Shown one piece after another: positions 8,167 to 18,300 of a stretch of DNA of 64,000 nucleotides. The notes below the pieces were generated by a model. That model saw only the letters and a list, made by a program, of their open reading frames with translations, was not told the origin of the DNA and did not search any database. The translations under genes were made by a program, and so were the position numbers. Within the stretch, counting starts at the first letter, position 1. Each line of letters begins with the position of its first letter. The stretch covers positions 1 through 64,000 of the forward strand of contig JAOAPF010000172.1 in the NCBI GenBank assembly GCA_025462755.1, in the 5' to 3' direction. This DNA is from Edaphobacter sp. (GTDB taxonomy: Bacteria; Acidobacteriota; Terriglobia; Terriglobales; Acidobacteriaceae).

Positions 8167-8191
8167 ATCCTTCACTTTGAATCAACCAACC

Positions 8192-10642
8192 TTACACGCC
8201 GGCGTGAATGACCTCTTCCCGCACGACCTCATCCTTCACCTTCTCCAGTTGAGTCGTCGGAAGCGCAACAGCCAACACCTCTTCGATCCGCGCGGCATAA
8301 TGAATCGTCACGCCCTCAATCTGATCCGGCGCTAAGTCCTCATCTACCTGCTGCTTGCAGTCCGTCGGCAGAATCACATCCCGCACGCCGGCTCGCTTCG
8401 CCGCCAGGAACTTCTCCTTGATCCCGCCAACCGGCAGCACATTGCCGCTCAGCGTAATCTCGCCCGTCATCGCCGTCAGCGGATGCACCGGAGTGTTCGT
8501 CAGCAGACTCACCAGCGCAGTCGCCATCGTCACGCCCGCCGAAGGCCCGTCCTTGGGAATCGCCCCTGCAGGCACATGAATGTGCAGGTCCGTCTCCTTG
8601 GTAAAGTCCTCATCAAGCCCTAACGACGCGGCATTCGAGCGCACCCAGGTCAACGCGGCCTGCATGCTCTCCTTCATCACATCGCCGATCTGCCCGGTGA
8701 TCGTGAACCCGCCCTTACCCTTCATCTTGTTCGCTTCGATGAACAACACATCGCCGCCCGCCGGCGTCCAGGCAAGACCCACAGCAACTCCGGCCCGCTT
8801 AGTCCGCTCTGCAATCTCGGTATCCACGCGCACCTTGATGCCGCCAAGGAACTCGTGCACGATCTCCGGAGTAATCACGATCTTCTCCGTATGTCCCTCG
8901 GCGATCTTACGCGCCACCTTGCGGCACACAGTCCCAATCTGCTGCTCCAGCTTACGAACACCCGCCTCGCGCGTGTAGTGCCGCGCGATCAGATGCACGC
9001 TCTCCGTCGGAAACTCGATCTTCTCCGAATCAATTCCGTTCTCCTTGATCTGCCGCGGAATAAGGTATCTGGCGGCAATATTCACCTTCTCCTCTTCCGT
9101 GTAACCGGTCAGCTCAATGATCTCCATACGATCCAGCAGAGGCCCAGGAATCGTGTCCAACTGGTTCGCCGTGCAGATAAACAACACCTTGCTCAGATCA
9201 AACGGCTGATCAAGATAGTTGTCGCGGAACGTATTGTTCTGCTCCGGGTCCAGCGTCTCGAGCAGCGCACTCGCAGGATCGCCCCTGAAGTCGCGCCCCA
9301 GCTTATCGATCTCATCCAGCATGAACACCGGGTCCTTCACTTCAACCCGCTTCAGGTGCTGAATGATCTGCCCCGGCAGCGCGCCAATGTACGTCCGCCG
9401 ATGTCCGCGGATCTCCGCCTCATCATGCATACCGCCGAGAGAGATTCGTGAAAACTTCCGATCCAGAGCCCGCGCAATCGACCGCCCCAGCGAAGTCTTA
9501 CCCACACCCGGAGGCCCAACGAAGCACAGAATCGGCCCCTTCATATCCGGCTTCAAACGCCGCACAGAAAGGTAGTCCAGAATGCGGTCCTTAACCTTCT
9601 TCAGGCCATAATGATCCGCATCAAGAATCTCCTTCGCCTTCAGAATGTCGACCTCGCCCGCAGAAGTCTTCGACCACGGCAGCACCGCCAGCCATTCCAC
9701 ATAGTTCCGTGTCAGCGAGTAGTCCGCCGCAGCAGGATTCATCCGGCTCAGACGCCCCAACTCCTTCAGAGCATCCTTCTTCACTTCCTCCGGCATCCCC
9801 GCAGTCTCGATCTTCTCTTTCAAATCGGCGATGTCCTTCTGGGTATCGTCCACATCGCCCAGTTCCTTCTGGATCGCCTTCAACTGCTCGCGCAGGTAGT
9901 AGTCTCGCTGCGACGACTGCACCGAATCCTGGACCTCGGTCTGGATCTTGTTCCGCAGCTGCTGCACCTCAAGCTCCTTCGCCAGGTGCTTGTTGATGCG
10001 CTCCAGCCGCGCCGAAACATCCGGCGTCTCCAGCAGCTCTTGCTTATCGGTCGTCGTTAAAAACGGCAGCGACGAAGCAATAAAGTCCACCAGCCGGCCC
10101 GGTTCCTCGATATTGATCGCAATCGTCTGCAGATCATCGCTCAACGTTGGAGACGAGGTCACAATCTGCTGGAACTGGCTCACCACGTTACGTTGCAGAG
10201 CCTCCGCCTCGGGCGACTTTTGCGGCTCGATATCCGCAATCGGCTCATACTCGGCCGTCATGAACGGCGTCAGCTGGGCAAACTCGCCCAGATGCACCCG
10301 CTCATTGCCCTCGGTAAACACAAAAAGGCTCTGGTTTGGCATCTTCACGACCTTATGAACCGTCGCCCGCGTGCCAACGGCGTAAAGATCAGCCGACTGG
10401 GGCGAATCCTGACGCGCATCCCGCTGCGCCACCACAAGAATCGTCTTCTCCTCGCCCAGCGATTGAATCAGCTGGATCGAACTATCGCGCCCCACCGTCA
10501 GGGGCAGCACCGCATGCGGAAACAACACAGTATCCCGCACCGGTAATACCGGAACTGGCCGTTTACCAGCAACTTCCGGGTCGGATCCCTCGGCAGTTTT
10601 AGCCGCCGTCGGTTGAATTACACTTACAAAATCATTTGGCAT
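8192..10642 (-). CDS. lon: ATP-dependent protease La (LonA)
   Basis: An 816-residue AAA+ protease. The N-terminal Lon substrate-binding domain spans about 28-215 ([17 protein letters not shown]), then a coiled coil. Walker A is GPPGVGKTS (376-384), with Walker [10 protein letters not shown] near 439-447. The C-terminal S16 protease has Ser701 in PKDGPSAGV and Lys744 in GGIKEK, the correct 43-residue spacing for the Ser-Lys dyad. The protein degrades misfolded and regulatory proteins in the cytoplasm. The start at 10642 (MPNDFVSV) has GAGGT upstream; the frame is open 34 codons further but homology begins here. A strong terminator follows. Confidence 0.96.
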   Translation of the reverse strand: MPNDFVSVIQPTAAKTAEGSDPEVAGKRPVPVLPVRDTVLFPHAVLPLTVGRDSSIQLIQSLGEEKTILVVAQRDARQDSPQSADLYAVGTRATVHKVVKMPNQSLFVFTEGNERVHLGEFAQLTPFMTAEYEPIADIEPQKSPEAEALQRNVVSQFQQIVTSSPTLSDDLQTIAINIEEPGRLVDFIASSLPFLTTTDKQELLETPDVSARLERINKHLAKELEVQQLRNKIQTEVQDSVQSSQRDYYLREQLKAIQKELGDVDDTQKDIADLKEKIETAGMPEEVKKDALKELGRLSRMNPAAADYSLTRNYVEWLAVLPWSKTSAGEVDILKAKEILDADHYGLKKVKDRILDYLSVRRLKPDMKGPILCFVGPPGVGKTSLGRSIARALDRKFSRISLGGMHDEAEIRGHRRTYIGALPGQIIQHLKRVEVKDPVFMLDEIDKLGRDFRGDPASALLETLDPEQNNTFRDNYLDQPFDLSKVLFICTANQLDTIPGPLLDRMEIIELTGYTEEEKVNIAARYLIPRQIKENGIDSEKIEFPTESVHLIARHYTREAGVRKLEQQIGTVCRKVARKIAEGHTEKIVITPEIVHEFLGGIKVRVDTEIAERTKRAGVAVGLAWTPAGGDVLFIEANKMKGKGGFTITGQIGDVMKESMQAALTWVRSNAASLGLDEDFTKETDLHIHVPAGAIPKDGPSAGVTMATALVSLLTNTPVHPLTAMTGEITLSGNVLPVGGIKEKFLAAKRAGVRDVILPTDCKQQVDEDLAPDQIEGVTIHYAARIEEVLAVALPTTQLEKVKDEVVREEVIHAGV

Positions 10643-10869
10643 TGAGTGTACCTCTATCAGATTATCAACTATTCGATGCAGCAAGTCTCCATCTGGTCGC
10701 AACTCAGACCCCTCTTTCCTCACAAACATAAGTGGACACCCCATGAGTCATCGGCCATAACTCCTTTTTCGTCATCTCAGGTCTTCGCCGGAACTCCTAA
10801 GCGGTAGTCCCCAAAAGGAACATACAAATATTTTTTGGGCCTGCCCCCGAAGGGCTAAACTGGCCCGCA

Positions 10870-11882
10870 ATGAAACGACCTATTGGACTCCTTCTCTCGG
10901 CAATCGTGCTCAGTCTGGCTGCGCTCTTTTTTGTTCTTATGGCCGTTTTTATGGTTTTTTCCGGCATATTTGCCGACCATCATCCCCCGATCGCCGCAAC
11001 GACCCCTGTCACACCGCACTTCTTTATTTATTTGATGCTTGCGGTGGCCGTGTTCTACGCCACGCTAGCCGTCTGGACTACCCTGACGGTAATCGGAATC
11101 CTACGCCTCCGTTCCTGGGCCCGCTACTCCACCTTGATCCTTGGCGGAGGAATTACCTTTTTCAGCCTCTTTGCCGGAGTGTGTACCCTCTTGATGCTCC
11201 CAAACATCTCAGCCCAACAGCCCAACGCCGACCCGCACATCCTCTCCATCGTCTTTTTCTTCATTACTGCCTGCTACGTAGTGGCCGCGCCGTCGTTGTC
11301 TGGTGGCTCGTCTACTTCAACCTCCAGCCCATCCGCGAACTCTTTTCGATCACCAGATTGCAAATCCCTTCTTCGGTTGCCGCCGTCGTAACCGCGGATC
11401 CCGTCCCCACGCCCATCAAAATCATCGCTGGTTTCCTTCTCTTCGGTGCGGTCTTCTTTCTGCTTTGCCTCTTTCTCCCCTTTCCCGCATTCTTGTTGGG
11501 ATTTATCATTCCTCCCGCCGCCCATATCCTCTACCTGCCCTTCGCCGCTCTCGCGTCCTTTGCTGGATACGGCCTTCTACGCCTCAAAGAACCCGCCCGT
11601 CTCCTGACCATGGCGTTCCTCATCCTCGGCGTCTGCCCCGCGGCCCTGGCCGTCTTGCCTTGGTATCAGTCCCAATTGCAAACCTACACCGCTCGAGTCA
11701 TCCGTTTGATACCGTCGATGCCAGGACAGACTCCTCCCCCGGTCACTTACAGCTCGCCCTTATTGTTTTTCTCCTGCATCATGGGCCTGATCCTTCACGG
11801 ATTCGTCTTCTGGCTCCTCCACCGCCATCGCGCCGCGTTCCAAGCCCCGGCACCAACCTCCGAACCGATACTCGAAGCCTAA
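10870..11882 (+). pseudogene. Multi-pass membrane protein broken by a frameshift
   Basis: Two overlapping frames together make one plausible protein of about 335 residues. The first (from ATG 10870) gives three hydrophobic segments and then degrades into Ser-rich sequence after ITACYVVAA. The second frame takes over in mid-helix with VVVWWLVYFNLQPIREL and continues through several more membrane segments to the stop at 11882. The switch lies near 11283-11297, in GCCGCGCCGTCGTTGTC, and needs a -1 shift, consistent with loss of one base. It could be a real pseudogene, a sequencing error or, less likely, programmed shifting. No family is recognised. Confidence 0.7.
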
Positions 11883-12742
11883 GCCGCCCGGTACCGCCCC
11901 AACACCTTCACCATCCGGCAGTGCTCCCGCAGCGCTGCCAGAGCCGCCGCAGCCTCCTCCGTCGAATCGAACCGCACATCCACATAAAACACATACTCCC
12001 ACGGACTCCCCGGCACCGGCCTCGACTCGATCTTCGTCAGATTCACTCCCGCGCGCGCCAGCCGCGCCAGCGCAGCCACCAGCGTCCCCGGCCTATGCTC
12101 AACAGCGAACGCCAGGCTCATCTTGTCCGCACCATCAACCGCCTCCCCACCCGCCGCATCCTCCCGCCGCAACAGATGAAACCGGGTGTAGTTCTCCGCA
12201 TGGTCCTCCACCCCGGGCACCAGCACCTCCGCCCCATACTCCCTGGCCGCCAGCTCTGGAGCGATCCCCGCCACCTCCCGCAAACCCGCCTTCATCAGAT
12301 GTTTCACACTCCCCGCCGTGTCATAAAACGGCACAACCTCGATCTCAGGATGCGCTGCCAGAAACCGTCGGCACTGCGACAGCGCCACCGGATGCGACAT
12401 CACCTTCCGCACCTCCGCCAGCTTCACCCCCGGCATCGCAATTACGTTATGTCGGATCCTCATTAAGCTCTCGCTGGCGATCCGCACCGGCAGCTCCAGC
12501 AGCAGATCGTAGTGTTCCGCAACCGATCCATGCAGGCTGTTTTCAATCGGCAGCACAGCCCCGTCCACCTCACCCGCAACGACCTTCGCGAGCACCTGCG
12601 CCGACACCGTACACGCGATGATCTCAACGTCAGTCTGATTGCCTAGCATCGCAACCGTCGCCATATGACTGTTTGAGCCGAACTCCCCCTGAATCGCCAC
12701 CCTCAATCCAATACCTCGCTTCCGGCCATGCAATTGCTTCAT
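11879..12742 (-). CDS. pheA: Prephenate dehydratase
   Basis: A 287-residue enzyme of phenylalanine synthesis that converts prephenate to phenylpyruvate. The catalytic PDT domain runs from RVAIQGEFGSNSHMA to about 195 and includes LPIENSLHGSV and the signature NYTRF (TRF 186-188). A regulatory ACT domain follows, with the phenylalanine-binding ESRP motif at 239-242 and a final beta strand (YVFYVDV). There is no chorismate mutase domain, so it is monofunctional. It overlaps the 3' end of the frameshifted membrane gene by 4 nt on the opposite strand. Confidence 0.95.
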   Translation of the reverse strand: MKQLHGRKRGIGLRVAIQGEFGSNSHMATVAMLGNQTDVEIIACTVSAQVLAKVVAGEVDGAVLPIENSLHGSVAEHYDLLLELPVRIASESLMRIRHNVIAMPGVKLAEVRKVMSHPVALSQCRRFLAAHPEIEVVPFYDTAGSVKHLMKAGLREVAGIAPELAAREYGAEVLVPGVEDHAENYTRFHLLRREDAAGGEAVDGADKMSLAFAVEHRPGTLVAALARLARAGVNLTKIESRPVPGSPWEYVFYVDVRFDSTEEAAAALAALREHCRMVKVLGRYRAA

Positions 12743-12868
12743 ATTTTATTCTCACTGGCAACCTGCCCGGCGTATCCGGCAACTTATCACCTGTATGGGC
12801 CGCGCTGCGCTGCACATAACTGCGAACCGGGGAAGCTAAAGCCGGCTAATCGTCTAGGAGAGCAAAAA

Positions 12869-13018
12869 ATGCTTTGGACAATCACGATCGTTCTCTTCAT
12901 TCTCTGGGTCTTAGGACTCGTCAGTAGCTACACGCTGGGAGGATGGATTCATATCCTTCTGGTTCTCGCCATCATCGTGCTCATCTTCAATCTCATGTCC
13001 GGTAGACGAGCCGTCTGA
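12869..13018 (+). CDS. Small membrane protein, lmo0937 family-like
   Basis: A 49-residue protein with two transmembrane helices (TIVLFILWVLGLVSSYTLGG and HILLVLAIIVLIFNLM) joined by a GGWIH turn and ending in a basic RRAV tail. This is the layout of lmo0937-type small membrane proteins. TAGGAG lies 8 nt before the ATG at 12869; the longer open frame upstream is not needed. It is followed by a CsbD-family gene, a common pairing in stress regulons, so it is probably induced by envelope or osmotic stress. Exact role unknown. Confidence 0.82.
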   Translation: MLWTITIVLFILWVLGLVSSYTLGGWIHILLVLAIIVLIFNLMSGRRAV

Positions 13019-13118
13019 ATCCGGCTCAGCAAGAAGATAAGCATCAACGGAGGGTAAGAGGACGAGCGAACAAGCACTTCAGTAGCCCTCCTCCTCCGCA
13101 GCACGAAGGAGTTCCGTT

Positions 13119-13454
13119 ATGAACACCCAAAAAATCGAAGGAAAGTTTGATCAGGTAGCAGGAAAAATCAAGCAGGGCGTCGGAGAAGCAGTCGGCAACG
13201 AGAAACTGGCCAATAAAGGCGCCGCCGAGCAGATTAAAGGCGCCGCCAAGGAAACCTGGGGCAATGCGAAAGACACCGCAAGCGTTGTCCGGGAAGACAG
13301 TAGCTTACGAGCGGCCGCAGAGCGGGATGATATGAAATATCGTGCCGAAGACTCAGCGCACAACGTTCGTGAAAAAGCCACAAACACCGCGCAGAGCATG
13401 AAGGATAAAGTCAACGAAAAGCTGGACAACGTTAAACGTGAGCACCGCAGCTAA
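13119..13454 (+). CDS. CsbD-family stress protein
   Basis: A 111-residue highly charged, hydrophilic protein. The first 60 residues are the CsbD repeat (KIEGKFDQVAGKIKQGVGEA, then EQIKGAAKETWG). The rest is a Lys/Glu/Ala-rich amphipathic helix region. Homologues belong to general stress regulons, but their biochemical role is unknown. AAGGAG sits upstream of the ATG, and a strong terminator follows. It is the second gene of a likely stress pair with the small membrane protein. Confidence 0.9.
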   Translation: MNTQKIEGKFDQVAGKIKQGVGEAVGNEKLANKGAAEQIKGAAKETWGNAKDTASVVREDSSLRAAAERDDMKYRAEDSAHNVREKATNTAQSMKDKVNEKLDNVKREHRS

Positions 13455-13479
13455 CCCGGAAATAGATATGCCCTGCCCT

Positions 13480-13512
13480 GAAGGCCCGCCACTCGGCGGG
13501 CCTTCTATCGTT
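13480..13512. terminator. Bidirectional terminator between csbD-like gene and ubiA
   Basis: GAAGGCCCGCC, loop ACTC, GGCGGGCCTTC forms a perfect 11-bp stem at 13480-13505, followed by TATCGTTT. It overlaps the ubiA stop codon, so it can serve both converging transcripts. Confidence 0.8.
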
Positions 13513-14371
13513 TCGTCAAAACATCCAGCGCAATAAAGACAAAGAACACAACCGAGATAACTCCGTTCAACGTAAAGAACGCCGCATTCATCCGCCGAAG
13601 ATCCTTCGGCGAAACAATCAAGTGCTCATACAGCAGCAGAATCGCCACCACCGCGACCCCCAGCATCGCCACCTTCCCCAATCCAAACAGAATCACCAGC
13701 CAGCACAGCATCAGCAACATCCCCACATGCATCGCCCGTGCGATCCAAAAAGCAGGCACCAGCCCGAACGCCTGAGGCATACTGTTCAACCCCACAGCGC
13801 GGTCGTGCTCAAAGTCCTGGCACGCATACAGCACATCGAATCCGCCAACCCAAAGCAGCACGGCCACCGTCAGCACCACAATCCGCCAGTCCAGCGATCC
13901 CCTCACCGCAATCCACGCGGCGGAAGGCGCAATCCCCAACGCTAGCCCCAGCACCACGTGCGACCACCGCGTCACCCGCTTCATATAGCTGTAAACCAAC
14001 ACCACCCCCAGCGCCAGCGGAGCCAGTTCCAGCGTAAGCCGGTTCAGCATCGCCGCACCCAACACAAACACCATCACCGACACCGCAACAAATCCACCGA
14101 CAAACCCGCTGCTCAACGCTCCCGCCGGCAGAGCCCGCATCGCCGTTCGCGGATTCGCCGCATCCAGCCGCGCATCCACCAGCCTGTTGAACGCCATCGC
14201 CGCCGACCGCGCAGTTACCATGCAAACCACGATCCAGCCCAGCACCCGCAGCGTCGGCCAGCCGCGCGCGGCCAGCACCGCTCCTGTCAACGCAAACGGC
14301 AGCGCAAACACCGAGTGCTCCCACTTGATCATCTCAAGCGTTACAACCGTACTTCTCCACAATGATGTCAT
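13505..14371 (-). CDS. UbiA-family prenyltransferase (UbiA/MqnP-like)
   Basis: A 288-residue integral membrane enzyme with about eight helices. The first Asp-rich prenyl-diphosphate motif is NRLVDARLDAANPRT (N62, D66, D70). The second is in YACQDFEHDRAVG. It would attach a polyprenyl chain to an aromatic acid in quinone synthesis. Acidobacteria mostly make menaquinone, so a futalosine-pathway MqnP role is as likely as ubiquinone-type UbiA. The start MTSLWRS at 14371 was preferred over an upstream Met because the membrane-proximal family sequence begins soon after it. It lies 76 nt downstream of the BON protein gene. Confidence 0.88.
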   Translation of the reverse strand: MTSLWRSTVVTLEMIKWEHSVFALPFALTGAVLAARGWPTLRVLGWIVVCMVTARSAAMAFNRLVDARLDAANPRTAMRALPAGALSSGFVGGFVAVSVMVFVLGAAMLNRLTLELAPLALGVVLVYSYMKRVTRWSHVVLGLALGIAPSAAWIAVRGSLDWRIVVLTVAVLLWVGGFDVLYACQDFEHDRAVGLNSMPQAFGLVPAFWIARAMHVGMLLMLCWLVILFGLGKVAMLGVAVVAILLLYEHLIVSPKDLRRMNAAFFTLNGVISVVFFVFIALDVLTKR

Positions 14372-14447
14372 CTCTCTATCGTAAAAGACTTGAGCCGCGC
14401 CGACATCAGCGGCGGGGCCCAATCAGACCCATGCGAGAAAACCCCAG

Positions 14448-15263
14448 CTATTTCTCAGCCTTTTCCTTCTCCGGCTTCTCCCCTTCCCCGACCACTTCCA
14501 GATTGTTCACCACCTTGAACACACCGGGAACGCCATTCGCCCGCAGATTCGCCACGTCCTTGTCCGCCTGCGTATCCACCACGCCGGAAAGCGTCACATT
14601 GCCATTCACCACCGTAATCCGGATCGGTTTCGCAGGATCGATCGCATACTTATTCAGCTGCGGATACCCATAGATTGCCCGCGCTTCCGCCAGCCGGATC
14701 CGATCATCCATAGGAGACACCGGAGCCACCTCTATATTGTCGACCACGTCCTTCACCCCCGGATAGTTCTCCACCATACTCACCGCAGAGTCCTTGTCCG
14801 AAGGTCCATACGCCGTTCCCCCCAGCGTCACCGCTCCATTCTGCACACCGATCGTAAACGCATTGAACGCCGTCGTTCCGTAGCCCACCCGATCATAAGC
14901 CAGCTTCTCCGCAAGCTTATTTCGAAGCGTCGTATCATCGATCGTCGGCCCCGCAACGTCAATCTCATTCTCCACACCCTTTACATTCTTGCGATGATGC
15001 GCCCTGTTATCTGCATCCAGTTTCGCGCTGTAGACATCCACCGTACCCGTCAGCCTCACCACCCCGTTCTTCACCGAAGCCTTCACGTCTTTGAATCGTT
15101 TGTTCTCGAGCGACTTCATCACATCGGCCTGAATCTGCGCATCGTTCTGCGATGCATTCGCCCCACCCTGCGCCATCGCCTTTGCTGGCCCGGAAAACAG
15201 CAGCACTCCAGCCAGCAGTACCCACGTCATCCCCAACGAACCCGCGCGTTTTAGAATCATCAT
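14448..15263 (-). CDS. Secreted protein with three BON domains
   Basis: A 271-residue exported protein. After the signal peptide (WVLLAGVLLFSGPAKAMA) come three BON repeats: about 42-105 (VKNGVVRLTGTVD), 108-180 (VQNGAVTLGGTAYG) and 190-260 (VVNGNVTLSGVVD), each with the alternating beta and amphipathic helix pattern. It ends in a Lys/Glu tail. BON domains bind phospholipid or peptidoglycan surfaces, as in OsmY, and stabilise the envelope under stress. The partner is unknown. It is upstream of the ubiA-like gene on the same strand. Confidence 0.88.
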   Translation of the reverse strand: MMILKRAGSLGMTWVLLAGVLLFSGPAKAMAQGGANASQNDAQIQADVMKSLENKRFKDVKASVKNGVVRLTGTVDVYSAKLDADNRAHHRKNVKGVENEIDVAGPTIDDTTLRNKLAEKLAYDRVGYGTTAFNAFTIGVQNGAVTLGGTAYGPSDKDSAVSMVENYPGVKDVVDNIEVAPVSPMDDRIRLAEARAIYGYPQLNKYAIDPAKPIRITVVNGNVTLSGVVDTQADKDVANLRANGVPGVFKVVNNLEVVGEGEKPEKEKAEK

Positions 15264-15344
15264 CCCCTCAAATCCTGGTTACTGAGCAGCTGGCTCGCCG
15301 AGAAAACCCACACCATAGGATGCAGCTTTCCAATCCTCAGCGGT

Positions 15345-18300
15345 CTACCGGTAGCGCCTCCGCAGTTTGTACACAACGCTGAAAACGCCCGACTCATCGC
15401 GCGTCACAACAATCGAATTATCGTGATTCAAGTCATACTGCACCTGGATCAACTGCTGCGCCGATGTATTGACGTTCGTCGCGAACGTCGCCGTAACCTG
15501 CCGCGAAATCTGCTGCTGCACCGTGATCCTCGCCGACGAGTTTCCCAGCGTGCCCACAAACGCCGGATCGATCTTCACGCTACCGACGCCAAACAGCTTC
15601 TGCACGCGATTGCTTACCGTAGCATTCAGCGCCCCGCCCAGCAGCGCGCTCGTCGTCGGATCGGTACCCTGCTGGATCTGCCGCTCCTGGTAAAGCTGCG
15701 CCTCCTCTTGCGTCCGGCCCAGCGCCAGCAGTGCAAACACGTCCGTCTCACTCAGCGGCGGCTCCGACCGGTACGTCGGCTTCAGATTCGTCGCCGTCCC
15801 ATGCAACCCTATCGTGATGTCGTAGTTCTCCACCTGAGCCGTCGCATCCAGGTCGATGATCGGATCGATCCGCACCGGGTTCGTAAAATAAATCTCTCCC
15901 CGCTGCAGTTGATACTTCGTCCCCGCAAACGTCGCGCTGCCCTCATTGATCTCGATCCGCCCCAGAACTGACGGCACCGCCGCCGTCCCTCGAATCGTCA
16001 GATCCACCGTCCCGGCAAGCTTCGCATACGAGTTCTGAAAGTCCAGTTGCGGCGCGCTCGTCACGTGCACATCCAAACGAATCTTGTTTGCCGGTGAGTT
16101 CGGATCAGGCGGCGCGCTTACCCCACCCGGCGACCCGAACGCCGCAAAATCCACGTCCGGCCCAATCCCAAACCGCGTTATCAAAATCGATCCGCTCAAC
16201 AACGCGCTCTCCAGTCCGCCCTGGAGCTTCAGATTCGCATTCGCCGTCGTGCTCAACCCATACAACCGCACCCGCACCACATCGCCCGTCGCAGTGAGGT
16301 CTGCATACACCCCGTTCCGGTAACGAATCGAGCCGCCAAGCTTCAGCCTGCCGCCCCCTGTCGTCGCCGTGAGGTTCTCGACCTGCAGCCGGTCCCCATT
16401 GAACACCAGCGTCCCATTCAGATTGGTCAACCCATTCGGAACCCCATCCACCGCCACGTTCACGTTGTCGAATTGCACCCTGCCCGTCAGGTCAGGATTC
16501 TTCACCAACCCACCGGCGCCCACCGTAAACTCCATCTTGCCACCGGAGATGATGTCATTATCAAACGTGTGCAGCAACGCCATGCTTATACTCCCGGTTG
16601 CCTTCACATCCATCTTGCCGCCCTTCGGGTCCGCCGCCCCGAACAACTGCGCCATCCCGCCTACCCGCAGATCCGTATCCTGCCCGGTGATATGCACCTG
16701 TTCCAGCGTGGCGATTCCGTCGCGCAGCGAAATCCGAATAGGCTCAGACTCTTTCAGCTCGATTCCCTGCACCTTCACATCCGATTGGCTGAAATGCACG
16801 TCAACCTGGCTGAACGACGCCTCTCCGCTCAACTCCTTCGGCCTCTTCAGCGGCCCGTTCACCGTCGCCGTCGCATCGATCGTGGATCGCACCTTCATCG
16901 TTCCCGGCCCAAACATCCCCAGCGGCTTGCCGATATCGAACCCAGTGAGCGTCAGCTTCGCCTGCGCCGGATAATTGCCGGTAAGCCGCGCCTGCCCGGT
17001 CAAATCCACCTTCGCACCCACCAGCGTCGAGTTCACCGTCACGTACACCGTCTCGGCTTTACTGTGTGCCTCAACCGCCGCCTCGCCAATGCCTTGTCCC
17101 CGGTACTTCATCGCGGCGACCTTCACATTGGCCTTGAGTTCCGGGTCCGTCATCGTTCCATTCGCATCGGCCACTACGCTGACCACGCCATCCATATCCG
17201 TCGCCGCATGCTGTACCGTCACAAACTTCGACAGCAAAATATCGTGGCCCTCTATGTGCGCATGCAGATGCTCGCTCCCCATGTCATATCCGCCGGTGCC
17301 TGCGATCTGCATCCCATGCATCCGCACCACAACATTGGTCGCCTCAATTGCCTTTCCCTGCACCGTTAGGTCCGTCACCGCAGACTCGTACGGCTCGCCA
17401 TAAGCCACGCCGTTCGTCAACGCGACATGCCCGCCTCCCCCGAGGCTCTTCAGCGTCCCCGACGCATGGCCATTCAACGCCATCGTTCCCGTTAGCGGAA
17501 CCTTCCCCTGCTGTCCCGCAATCTGCAGCACATCCACCACCTGCGCATTGGCCAGTTGCGCCTGCGCATCCAAAGCCATGCCGTCATCCCACACATACGT
17601 CGCTACCCCCTGCCGCCCTACCACCTTTCGAGGCACAATCTTGCCGGCAACATTCAACACCGCCGTCCCCCGCTTGATCGTCGAACTGGCCACCACCACG
17701 CCCGAGTTCGGCGAATACTCCGCATCCGTCACCAGCGAATCGAGCAGCACGTCCGTCGTTCCCAGCGCAAACTCCATATTCGTGGCCTGCATGTGTCCCT
17801 TCACATCCAGGTCTGCAATCTTTCCTCTCGCCGTGCCGTTAAACTGCAGCGCGCCATGCAGCACCACAGGAATCGCAGCCGTACCCTTCTTTCCATTGCC
17901 TTGCAGGTCCAACGTCGTCAGCAGCTGGTTATACTCGGACAAATCCCGCATCGTCAGGTCAACCCGCAGATCCGTCAGCCGGTCGCCCGCGCTCACCCCC
18001 AGTACACCCGACGCTTCAAAATTCGTCTGCGGCATCTGCAGCGTGATCTTCTGAATCACAACCGTCTCGTTCTTCCCCGAATAGTGCGCCAGCGTCTGCC
18101 CCGTCACCGGAACATCGTTCAGCGCGCGCGGCCGCTTCACACCCGTCGGCGCAAACGTCAGATTCCCGTCCACCTCCACCGTATCGGCGATATTCGTCGC
18201 TGGCCCGCCCCACTCCACCTTCACTGGTCCGCTCACCGCCGTATCGAACCCCAGATCGCCATAATGCTCCGGCGCGGTCACATCCATAATCGTTCGCAGC

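Noticed and set aside
7933-8175. 80-codon minus-strand open frame before DUF488
   Set aside because: Composition follows the A/T-rich block (Phe/Tyr/Ile run at the C-terminus), and it runs over the lon terminator.
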